A stretch of DNA of 27,393 bases from Soehngenia sp035406565 (GTDB lineage: Bacteria; Bacillota; Clostridia; Tissierellales; Tissierellaceae): NCBI GenBank assembly GCA_035406565.1, contig DAONLG010000008.1, positions 1-27,393 of the forward strand, written 5' to 3'. Under the pieces are notes generated by a model. The model worked only from the letters and a program-made list of their open reading frames with translations, was not told the origin of the DNA and did no database searches. Shown piece after piece: positions 16,917 through 23,950 of the stretch. Position 1 is the stretch's first letter, and each line of letters begins with the position of its first letter. Position numbers and translations under genes: made by a program.

Positions 16917-16929
16917 AAAATTATACCCC

Positions 16930-17274
16930 CTATTTTAATATATTCTCATATTCTTTCCACAATCTTTCAAGATTGTAGTATTCTCTATCTTCTTTTCTAA
17001 ATATATGCACTACTACATCATCGTAGTCTAAAATTATCCATTTAGCAGAGGAATATCCTTCTTTGCCTGCAATTGTTTCATATCCGTTTAATGTCATCTT
17101 GTATTCAATTTCATCTACAATTGATAACACTTGAGAAGTTGAATTTCCACTTGCAATGACAAAATAATCAGCTATAGAACTAATTTTTTTGATATCAAGA
17201 ACCTCAATGTCAAAACCCTTTTTATCTTCAATTGCTTTTTTAATTATACTCAACTTATCATCGATTAAATTCAT
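16930..17274 (-). CDS. rsfS: Ribosomal silencing factor RsfS
   Basis: This 114-residue RsfS/YbeB/Iojap protein binds L14 on the large subunit and prevents subunit joining under starvation. The family core is clear: SIADYFVIASGNSTSQV (about 32-48), EGYSSAKWIILDYDDVVVHIF (about 82-102), and the Glu/Tyr-rich end YNLERLW. Length is standard. In B. subtilis the orthologue yqeL directly follows yqeK. Here an LCP-family gene lies between the two. Confidence 0.96.
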   Translation of the reverse strand: MNLIDDKLSIIKKAIEDKKGFDIEVLDIKKISSIADYFVIASGNSTSQVLSIVDEIEYKMTLNGYETIAGKEGYSSAKWIILDYDDVVVHIFRKEDREYYNLERLWKEYENILK

Positions 17275-17302
17275 TATTTCTTCTTTTCCCTCCTTTAAAA
17301 AA

Positions 17303-18154
17303 TTAATTACTATAAAATATTTTATTTACTATTTCTTTAGTGGCATCTTCATCATGAATATAATAAGATACACCATTAAGCATTTTAGGGCTACCAGGTA
17401 GCACATAAGTTTCTATATCTAGGGAATTACCTAAAGCACTAAACCCATATCTCATAGCCATCGTGAGTGGAATATTAGTGTCTACATTTGATTTATAAAG
17501 TTGAATCATTTTAGGAATCTTAGGTATATTCCTAAGTTTTAAAGTATCGTTTATTACCACTTTCAAAAACTCTTGTTGAGCATCGATTCTTCCTAAATCT
17601 GCATTTGCATATCCTTTTCTAAATCTTAAATACTGAAGTGCTTTATCGCCATCTAGGGTTTGTTGACCTTCTTTTAAATCTATATGAAGTGGTGGATTGG
17701 CTGTTGGATCTTCATATTTCATGTCTATCGGAACATAAATCTCAACTCCACCTATTAAATCTATAAAATTTTTAACTAAATCATAATCAACTACTGCATA
17801 ATAGTCGATATCTATGCCTAATAAATTTGATACAGTACTAGTAGTAAGTTCTGCTCCCCCATAGGCAAAAGAGTGATTTATTTTTTCTTTGTATTTTCTA
17901 CCATTGATTGAAGTCCTTGTGTCTCTAGGAATCGATACAATAGATAGTTTGTCATTTTTTTTATCCAAATTAAAAAGCATTATAGTATCTGATCTAACTC
18001 CTTTGGCTTCTTTAACATTACTTGCATCTATACCCATGAGTAAAAATGTCATATTAGAATCGTCAAATGACATGCTAATAACTATATTTATAACTAAAAA
18101 TAAAGCAAAAAAAATTATAAGCCATTTAAAAAAAATCTTGAAAAATGATTTCAT
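17303..18154 (-). CDS. LytR-CpsA-Psr family cell-wall glycopolymer ligase
   Basis: This 283-residue protein has one N-terminal membrane helix (about 8-29) and an extracellular LCP domain. Family members attach teichoic acids or capsular polymers to peptidoglycan. Visible motifs are GVRSDTIML, the IPRDTR pair of Arg and Asp near residue 75, KINHSFAYGG near 90, and YLRFR...DLGRIDAQQ near 180, with the Arg residues that bind pyrophosphate. The ATG at 18154 is preferred over a TTG at 18172 because it overlaps the yqeK stop by one base (TAATG) and has AGGGGG just upstream. That overlap suggests translational coupling. Confidence 0.93.
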   Translation of the reverse strand: MKSFFKIFFKWLIIFFALFLVINIVISMSFDDSNMTFLLMGIDASNVKEAKGVRSDTIMLFNLDKKNDKLSIVSIPRDTRTSINGRKYKEKINHSFAYGGAELTTSTVSNLLGIDIDYYAVVDYDLVKNFIDLIGGVEIYVPIDMKYEDPTANPPLHIDLKEGQQTLDGDKALQYLRFRKGYANADLGRIDAQQEFLKVVINDTLKLRNIPKIPKMIQLYKSNVDTNIPLTMAMRYGFSALGNSLDIETYVLPGSPKMLNGVSYYIHDEDATKEIVNKIFYSN

Positions 18155-18720
18155 TAGTTCCCCCTGTTCCAATTTCTTATGATGTAATTTCTGGCTTTGT
18201 AAGTATCAGAATGTATTATACTATTTTTTTGTATTAAGTATACAATAGTATTATTCATAGAAATTATTAATGCTTGATCTAAGTCTTTAAATGCTACTTT
18301 TCTTATCCTATCTACACCATCAAAATTCCTATTAGGTTCAATTAAATCAGCTAAATAAATTATTTTAGTCAATAATGCCATGTTCTCTTTACCAGTAGTA
18401 TGATATCTAATCGCATCTAATATTTCTTCATCATTTATACCAAACTTATATTTAGCAAATGCCATTCCAAGTGGTGCATGCAGTAATTCTGGATTTTCTA
18501 GAGTTTCATCGTCTAAAATTATACCAAATTCCTCTATTAACTTCAACGACTCATCATATTTAAGTGGTTTTGCATAATCATGTAAATAAGCTGCTATTAA
18601 TGCTTTTTCTTTACTTGCACCGTATTTATCTGATAATTGAATTGCTGTATTTACTACACCTTTAGTATGCACATATCTTTTTTCATCAAGTACATTTTTA
18701 ATTATTTCATCATAATTCAT
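18154..18720 (-). CDS. yqeK: YqeK-family HD-domain Ap4A hydrolase
   Basis: This 188-residue HD-domain protein belongs to the YqeK family, shown in Gram-positives to hydrolyse diadenosine tetraphosphate symmetrically to ADP. Metal ligands visible are His18, the His47-Asp48 pair in AAYLHDYAKPL, His near 76 in LLHAPLGM, His near 102 in RYHTTG, and Asp near 120 in IYLADLIEPNR. The ATG at 18720 has GGAGG 8 nt before it, which decides it over an ATG at 18735. It overlaps nadD by 11 nt and LCP by 1 nt. The nadD-yqeK-rsfS order is a classic Firmicute block. Confidence 0.93.
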   Translation of the reverse strand: MNYDEIIKNVLDEKRYVHTKGVVNTAIQLSDKYGASKEKALIAAYLHDYAKPLKYDESLKLIEEFGIILDDETLENPELLHAPLGMAFAKYKFGINDEEILDAIRYHTTGKENMALLTKIIYLADLIEPNRNFDGVDRIRKVAFKDLDQALIISMNNTIVYLIQKNSIIHSDTYKARNYIIRNWNRGN

Positions 18721-19321
18721 TCCAACTGCCTCCATATACTTTTGTCACATCTTTTAGTATTGAATCAGGAACGAGGTATTTTATAGAAAGGCCCCTGGCT
18801 ATCCTATCTCTGATTAGTGTTGATGAAATATCAATAAAGGGGCCTTTGCTCTCAAATACTTTTGCATTGTATTTATCCTTCAGTTTTTTGATTTTTAAAT
18901 TAACTGTTTCGTTACCATAGCTCGCTCTTTGATAAACTATGAAGTTCGTCAACTTTGAAACATTTTCAAAATCTTTCCAGGAATCTAATTCAAATAGAGT
19001 ATCTGCACCTACTATAAAAAATAGCTCTTCATTAACATATTTAGATTTTAGTTTTTGTAATGTATCAATTGTATAATTTATCTTGTCAGATCTTAATTCA
19101 ATATCACTTGAAGTAAAAAAATGATTATCTGCAATTGCCTTTTCTATAAGCGATAAACGTAATTTGGCATCTATTAGGTTTTCATTAATTTTATGAGGAG
19201 GGTTGCCATTTGGAATAAATATAATGCTGCCAAGTTTAAATTCTTGTCTAACATGCTCAGCAATTATTAAATGTCCAATGTGAATAGGATTAAAAGTCCC
19301 TCCCATAATACCAATAGGCAT
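18710..19321 (-). CDS. nadD: Nicotinate-nucleotide adenylyltransferase
   Basis: This 203-residue enzyme adenylates nicotinate mononucleotide to deamido-NAD in NAD synthesis. The nucleotidyltransferase signature GGTFNPIHIGHL begins at about residue 6, with the catalytic (H/T)xGH motif. The C-terminal ISSTLIRDR motif near residue 165 binds the ATP phosphates. The ATG at 19321 is chosen because GGAG lies 9 nt before it and MPIGIMGGTFNP is the usual N-terminus. Upstream TTG and ATG options at 19336 and 19330 lack spacing for a ribosome binding site. Confidence 0.96.
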   Translation of the reverse strand: MPIGIMGGTFNPIHIGHLIIAEHVRQEFKLGSIIFIPNGNPPHKINENLIDAKLRLSLIEKAIADNHFFTSSDIELRSDKINYTIDTLQKLKSKYVNEELFFIVGADTLFELDSWKDFENVSKLTNFIVYQRASYGNETVNLKIKKLKDKYNAKVFESKGPFIDISSTLIRDRIARGLSIKYLVPDSILKDVTKVYGGSWNEL

Positions 19322-19340
19322 CAATCTCATCTCCAATATC

Positions 19341-19630
19341 TTAGTTTGGTAATTTTATTATCTTATCTTTAGATTCTCTATATATTGTTATTTTTCTTCC
19401 AATATTTTGTACAAACTCGGCATTTAGTTGAGTTATCAAGGTTTCAACTATTTCATCTTTATCTAGTTCTGAATTTCTCAATACATTTATTTTTACAATT
19501 TCTCTTGCATTAAGTGCATCATCAACTTGTTTAATAAAATTTTCAGTAAGGCCGTTCTTGCCAATTTGAAAAATAGCTTCTGTGTTATTTGCTATTTTTT
19601 TAGATAACTTCTTTGTTTGCCAGTTATCAT
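19341..19630 (-). CDS. yhbY: YhbY-family ribosome-assembly RNA-binding protein, interrupted by a -1 frameshift
   Basis: The CRS1-YhbY domain protein binds pre-50S particles. Its 96 residues match B. subtilis YqeI in length and layout, but in two frames. ATG 19630 has AGGAG 8 nt upstream and encodes MITGKQRSYLKK, the family N-terminus. Then a run of seven A (19601-19595) is read CTA AAA AAA TAG and stops. The other 84 codons (IANNTEAIFQIGKNGLTEN and onward, to TAA 19341) are in the -1 frame and fit the family exactly. A single missing A, or ribosome slippage on A AAA AAA, explains this. The position between obgE and nadD supports the identity. No intact reading frame of normal length exists here. 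Confidence 0.88.
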
Positions 19631-19641
19631 ATCATCAACTC

Positions 19642-20913
19642 CTAATTAAAAAATTCAAATTCATATCCGCAGATAAATACAGAGTCGCCTTCTTTAATGC
19701 CTAATTCTATTAGTCTATCTACAATACCCTTTTTCTTTAATGTGTCTTGAAAATATCTAAGTGAATCATAATCATCCATATAAGTTGATTGCATTAATCT
19801 TTCTATATTCTTACCTTCTACTATAAACTTGCCGTTTTCTTTGTAAACTAACTCTTTATCTTCTTCAACTAATTCATCATCAATGAACTCTTCATCGAAA
19901 GTATCATAGTTAACAGGGATTGTGCTTAGTGTATTCCAAATAGCATATAATAATTTATCTATACCTTTATTTGTCGCAGCAGATATTTCATAAACTTCAA
20001 TGCCTTGAGGCTCAAATTCAGCTTTTATTTGCTCAATCCAATTTTGGGAAGAAGGTATATCTGTTTTATTAGCTGCAATTATTTGCACTTTTTCTCTCAA
20101 TTTTTCACTATACTGAAATAATTCTTCATTGATTTTATAATAGTCTTCTATCGGATTTCTTCCTTCACTTCCAGAAGCATCAAGAACATGCACAAGCACT
20201 CGAGTCCTTTCAACATGTCTTAAAAAATCATGCCCTAATCCTACTCCTGCCGAAGCACCTTCTATAAGCCCTGGTATATCGGCTACGACAAAGCTTTTGT
20301 CTTCTCCTATTCTAACTACTCCAAGATTTGGCTTTAATGTAGTAAAATGATAATTTGCTATTTTAGGCTTTGCTTGAGATATAACAGATAGCAGAGTTGA
20401 TTTTCCAACATTAGGGTATCCTATCAAACCAACATCAGCTAGTAGTTTGAGCTCCAATATAATATTTCTCTCTTCCCCAGGAGTTCCCGGTTCTGCAAAT
20501 CCAGGAGCTTGTCTTGTAGAAGTAGCAAATTTTGCATTACCCCTTCCGCCTCTACCTCCTTTAGCTATGATATAACTTTCTCCTGGTTTTTTTAAATCGA
20601 CAATTACTTTTCCTGTTTTTTCATCCTTTACAATTGTTCCTACTGGTACCTTTAAGACAATATCTTCTCCATCTTTACCATATTGTTTTTTGGTTCTTCC
20701 ATCTTCTCCATTTTGTCCGTAATAAGATCTTTTATAGCGATAATCCATCAATGTTCTTATTCCTTCATCAGCAATTAATATCACTGATCCACCTTTTCCT
20801 CCATCGCCTCCATATGGGCCACCAGAGGGTTCATATTTCTCTCTTCTCCAAGCAACTGCTCCGTTGCCGCCTTTCCCTGCTTTTACATATATTTTTGCTA
20901 CATCTATAAACAT
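19642..20913 (-). CDS. obgE: Obg-family GTPase (CgtA)
   Basis: This 423-residue GTPase acts in 50S assembly and stress signalling. The Gly-rich Obg fold fills the first ~155 residues (GKGGNGAVAWRREKYEPSGG). The G domain shows GYPNVGKST near 163, DIPGLIEGA near 210 and NKTD near 280. The small C-terminal OCT domain ends the protein, the variant usual in Firmicutes. ATG 20913 (MFIDVAKIYVKAG) matches the family N-terminus and has GAGG 9 nt before it. Earlier in-frame ATGs up to 20928 overlap that site. It follows rpmA across a hairpin and is 11 nt from yhbY. Confidence 0.97.
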   Translation of the reverse strand: MFIDVAKIYVKAGKGGNGAVAWRREKYEPSGGPYGGDGGKGGSVILIADEGIRTLMDYRYKRSYYGQNGEDGRTKKQYGKDGEDIVLKVPVGTIVKDEKTGKVIVDLKKPGESYIIAKGGRGGRGNAKFATSTRQAPGFAEPGTPGEERNIILELKLLADVGLIGYPNVGKSTLLSVISQAKPKIANYHFTTLKPNLGVVRIGEDKSFVVADIPGLIEGASAGVGLGHDFLRHVERTRVLVHVLDASGSEGRNPIEDYYKINEELFQYSEKLREKVQIIAANKTDIPSSQNWIEQIKAEFEPQGIEVYEISAATNKGIDKLLYAIWNTLSTIPVNYDTFDEEFIDDELVEEDKELVYKENGKFIVEGKNIERLMQSTYMDDYDSLRYFQDTLKKKGIVDRLIELGIKEGDSVFICGYEFEFFN

Positions 20914-20951
20914 ATACATCATCCTCATAAAAATATTTTTATTAAAAATTT

Positions 20952-20973
20952 AAGCTTACCAACTGGTAAGCTT
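20952..20973 (-). terminator. Hairpin after rpmA
   Basis: AAGCTTACC and GGTAAGCTT form a 9-bp stem with a 4-nt loop, 5 nt after the rpmA stop on the minus strand. AAATTTTTAATAAAAAT follows, so the T-tract is offset by three bases. It is probably a partial terminator that lets some transcription reach obgE. Confidence 0.65.
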
Positions 20974-20977
20974 TAAA

Positions 20978-21268
20978 TTAGGCTAGTTCTTCACGAGGAT
21001 ATACACTAACTTGTTTCTTATCTCTGCCTTTTCTTTCAAATCTAACAACACCGTCTATTGTTGCAAATAAAGTGTCATCTCCACCTCTTCCAACGTTATT
21101 TCCTGGATGTATCTTAGTACCTCTTTGTCTAACAAGAATATTCCCAGCTAGTACAAACTGTCCATCGGCTCTTTTTACACCAAGTCTTTTAGATTCGCTA
21201 TCTCTACCGTTTTTTGAACTACCTACTCCTTTTTTTGATGAAAATAACTGTAAATTTAATTTAATCAC
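20978..21268 (-). CDS. rpmA: 50S ribosomal protein L27 (with cleavable N-terminal extension)
   Basis: This 96-residue L27 begins MIKLNLQLF-SSKKG. The first nine residues match the Firmicute L27 extension, which Prp removes after Phe so that the mature N-terminus reaches the peptidyl transferase centre. The remainder (SKRLGVKRADGQFVLAGNI, TKIHPGNNVGRGGDDTLFA) is standard L27. The start is GTG at 21268, with AGGAGGTGG 8 nt upstream inside the end of prp. No gap separates it from the prp stop codon, implying coupled translation. Confidence 0.97.
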   Translation of the reverse strand: MIKLNLQLFSSKKGVGSSKNGRDSESKRLGVKRADGQFVLAGNILVRQRGTKIHPGNNVGRGGDDTLFATIDGVVRFERKGRDKKQVSVYPREELA

Positions 21269-21616
21269 TTAATCCACCTCCTCGAAATCAATGGATATAT
21301 ATTCTTTGTATTCTTCATTTAATAGTCTTAAACCAATTATAAGTGTTTGAAATATGATTTGTGCACATTGTGACTGTGTATACCCAACATTCTCTTTCAA
21401 ATTAACCTTCATATAACCTTTATCCTCAATAATTGTATATCTCAATGATGAAGTGTCAATATTAGCGACTTCAATAAGAGAATTTAATGCAGTATATCCT
21501 AAAATAGATATAGCCGCACACACAATATCTTCTCCATGAGGTCTATAGCCTGCATGTCCTTTTATTTCATAACCACAAATAATATCATTTTTTCTAAATA
21601 ATGTAACATATGTCAT
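21269..21616 (-). CDS. prp: Ribosomal-processing cysteine protease Prp
   Basis: This 115-residue protease of the YsxB family cleaves the N-terminal extension of L27. The catalytic pair is His21 in IKGHAGY and Cys33 in DIVCAAIS. The length is normal. It lies between rplU and rpmA as in other Firmicutes, starts one base after the rplU stop and runs directly into rpmA. Together with the extended L27 N-terminus downstream this makes a matched enzyme and substrate pair. Confidence 0.95.
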   Translation of the reverse strand: MTYVTLFRKNDIICGYEIKGHAGYRPHGEDIVCAAISILGYTALNSLIEVANIDTSSLRYTIIEDKGYMKVNLKENVGYTQSQCAQIIFQTLIIGLRLLNEEYKEYISIDFEEVD

Positions 21617-21617
21617 A

Positions 21618-21929
21618 TTATCCTACTATCTTTTCAATTTGTACTTTCGTAAAAGGTTGTCTATGACCATGTTTTCTTCTTTCATTCTTTTTTGCTTTAT
21701 ATTTGTAAACTATAATTTTCTTTTGTTTACCATGATCTAATATCTTTCCTTCTACTTTAGCGCCTTCTACAAAAGGTTTCCCTGCTGTTATTCCGCTTTC
21801 ATTTGATAACAACAATACTTTGTCAAAGCTAACAGTTTCTCCTTCATCTGCATGAAGTTTTTCTACATAAACAATATCTCCTTCTTGAACTTTATATTGT
21901 TTACCACCAGTTTCTATTATTGCGTACAT
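21618..21929 (-). CDS. rplU: 50S ribosomal protein L21
   Basis: This 103-residue protein has the L21 signature at the start (MYAIIETGGKQYKVQEGD) and the basic RNA-binding end (YKAKKNERRKHGHRQPFT). Length is standard. GAGGAGGTG lies 8 nt before the ATG. It is the first gene of the rplU-prp-rpmA operon and has a strong promoter and structured leader upstream. Confidence 0.98.
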   Translation of the reverse strand: MYAIIETGGKQYKVQEGDIVYVEKLHADEGETVSFDKVLLLSNESGITAGKPFVEGAKVEGKILDHGKQKKIIVYKYKAKKNERRKHGHRQPFTKVQIEKIVG

Positions 21930-22005
21930 CCGTGCACCTCCTCTTACCCGAGACTCGCCAATGTCAGGTGACTATGCTTTAAACCCACATTGAGCGGCTT
22001 ACCAC
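21930..22005 (-). ncRNA. L21 leader (r-protein autoregulatory 5' UTR)
   Basis: The 5' UTR of rplU is GC-richer than its surroundings and structured. CGC(T)CAATGT at 21996-21987 pairs with ACATTGGCG at 21964-21956 with one bulge, and inner short stems are possible. Position and form match the Rfam L21_leader, which occurs upstream of rplU in Firmicutes and is thought to bind L21. The 5' end is estimated from the promoter, and the family assignment rests on context and fold, not on a model search. Confidence 0.65.
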
Positions 22006-22011
22006 CTTGTC

Positions 22012-22041
22012 AGTTTAGCAAAAATCTAATTAAATGTCAAG
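22012..22041 (-). promoter_or_regulatory. Promoter of rplU-prp-rpmA
   Basis: On the minus strand TTGACA (22041-22036), an 18-nt spacer and TAAACT (22017-22012) precede the L21 leader. Confidence 0.75.
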
Positions 22042-22098
22042 TTTGATTTTGAACTAATTTGGCCTATACTATTATATCATATATTTTATGATTTATCT

Positions 22099-23262
22099 TT
22101 AAATATCAATTCTGTTCTTTAAAGAAATCACATTTTTCTCTCTCACTATTTCATACAAATTTAACTTTGTTATCTCTACTAGTATGGGATTATTTTTATC
22201 TTTTTTGAATTCTTCTTCTAGAGTTTTTTTTAGCATATTCACATCTTCCTTAGAATTCATATCAATAAAGTCAACGATTATTATACCACCGATATTTCTG
22301 AGTCTTAATTGTATAGCTATTTCTTTTGCAGCTTCTAAGTTTGTTTTTAAAACAATTTTTTTATAACTTTCACCTTTTACTAGACTACCTGTATTTACAT
22401 CTATCGCTGTCAATGCTTCTAATTCATCTATGTTAATATATCCTCCACTTTCAAGCGGCACTTTATTAGACATAGCTTGTCTCAAATCGTGTGTTATTAT
22501 AGTGTTTAACTTTGAACTAAATTCTAAGTCTAAGATAATATTTTCTCTTAAATTGCTATCATCATCTAATTTGCTTAAGATGTTATAATAAAAATCTTTG
22601 TCGTTTACGATTATGATATTTTTGTTTGGTTTAAAATAATCTCTCAATATCTTGTCTTCAATGCTAGATTCTTGATAAATTAACTTAGGAGTTGGTAAAT
22701 AGTTGATTTGTTTTAAAATCTGCTCATAGCTGTCTTTCAATGAATAATATTCTTTCAAAATATATTCTTTTTTTGCACTATATGCATTAGTTCTGAAAAT
22801 TATGCCATCATTCTCTGAAAATAATTCTTCTGCAATTTCTCTTAAATATTGTTTGTCATCATCATTCAATTTTTTAGACATTTTTATGCCCTTTTTGTAT
22901 GGACTATATATTATATATTTCCCTGCTAAAGTTAATTTCATAGTAACTTTAGCTCCTTTTGATCCCATTTGATCTTTAATCACCTGTACTAAGACAGTGT
23001 CCCCTGATTTTATTGGGTTTGATTTAAAATTCAAATGCATATTTGGTATCTCTTCAAAACTCAAATATGCATTTCTTTCATCTCCTATGTCGACAAACGC
23101 TGCATTCATGCTAGGTAATACTCTATCCACTCTAGCACGATAAATATTGCCTATTTTAGATCGGCTTAAATTTTCCTCTTCATAATATTCAACTAACCTA
23201 TTGTCCTCAACTATTGATATCGTTTTTTTGTCAGATTTAATATCAAAATAAATTTTATTCAT
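22099..23262 (-). CDS. rng: RNase E/G family endoribonuclease, lacking the Zn-link region
   Basis: This 387-residue protein contains the RNase E/G catalytic core. An S1 domain lies near residues 35-120 (IGNIYRARVDRVLPSMNAAFVDIG). The DNase I-like part shows AIDVNTGS and GGIIIVDFIDM, which contain the two metal-binding Asp residues. It ends about ten residues after EITKLNLYEIVRE, where typical RNase G continues with a CPxC Zn-link and a C-terminal small domain (E. coli RNase G is 489 residues). No further frame carries the missing part downstream, so this looks like a natural short form or a C-terminal loss. ATG 23262 is chosen over 23280 because GGGGAG lies just before it. It overlaps the DUF2344 gene by 8 nt. 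Confidence 0.9.
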   Translation of the reverse strand: MNKIYFDIKSDKKTISIVEDNRLVEYYEEENLSRSKIGNIYRARVDRVLPSMNAAFVDIGDERNAYLSFEEIPNMHLNFKSNPIKSGDTVLVQVIKDQMGSKGAKVTMKLTLAGKYIIYSPYKKGIKMSKKLNDDDKQYLREIAEELFSENDGIIFRTNAYSAKKEYILKEYYSLKDSYEQILKQINYLPTPKLIYQESSIEDKILRDYFKPNKNIIIVNDKDFYYNILSKLDDDSNLRENIILDLEFSSKLNTIITHDLRQAMSNKVPLESGGYINIDELEALTAIDVNTGSLVKGESYKKIVLKTNLEAAKEIAIQLRLRNIGGIIIVDFIDMNSKEDVNMLKKTLEEEFKKDKNNPILVEITKLNLYEIVREKNVISLKNRIDI

Positions 23263-23950
23263 TATACTCCCCGAATTCATTTGTGTAACTTGCTATTTTT
23301 CTTACATTCATGCTATCTAAATCTAATTTCATATTAGTATTTTTACTGATTACTTCAAGTAATTCACTTGGTTTAACATTCCCTTTTTCGCCTGTCATTA
23401 CAACTGATCTTAACTTTATTGAATTGTCATTAACATCGTCTACAAACAATTTTAATATGAATGGTCTGATGTTTACTTTAGTTGTCACTTTGCTTTTTCC
23501 CTTCTTCTTCTTTTTTTCGATATCAATATTGGTCAAATTTAATAATTTATCAATTTCATTACTATAATCGATGACTTCTCTAGAATTTATGACATCAGCT
23601 GATATTTCATATTCGCTAATGCATATAGTAGATGAAATAGAAGGAGTAAACTCGTCTATCTCTTTGGATTCGATTATTTTAATCCCAATTGGTAAAACTT
23701 TATTTAATCTATTGTTAAATTCATTAAGTTCCATTCTTTGAGTTAGTTCAACGTCAAAATACTCACTAACACTTTCAATTCCAAGAGGTAAGGGATTGCC
23801 TAAAGATAATTTAGGATGAGGATTAAACCCTTCAGAATATCTCACAGGAATATCAGATCTTATAAGACTTCTGCTGAATAATCTAACTAAATCAAGATGA
23901 GATAAATATTTTAGATACCCTAGCTTTGTATATTTAGCTCTTATTTTCAA
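23255..23950 (-). CDS. DUF2344 (TIGR03936) radical SAM-linked protein
   Basis: This 231-residue protein belongs to the TIGR03936/DUF2344 family, found next to or fused with the TIGR03960 radical SAM protein. The N-terminus (KLGYLKYLSHLDLVRLFSRS) and the EGFNPHPKLSLGNPLPLGIES motif (about 40-60) are diagnostic. The biochemical function is unknown; a role in RNA modification has been suggested from context. The start is TTG at 23950, overlapping the TGA stop of the upstream gene (TTGA), so the two are surely co-translated. Confidence 0.9.
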   Translation of the reverse strand: MKIRAKYTKLGYLKYLSHLDLVRLFSRSLIRSDIPVRYSEGFNPHPKLSLGNPLPLGIESVSEYFDVELTQRMELNEFNNRLNKVLPIGIKIIESKEIDEFTPSISSTICISEYEISADVINSREVIDYSNEIDKLLNLTNIDIEKKKKKGKSKVTTKVNIRPFILKLFVDDVNDNSIKLRSVVMTGEKGNVKPSELLEVISKNTNMKLDLDSMNVRKIASYTNEFGEYNE

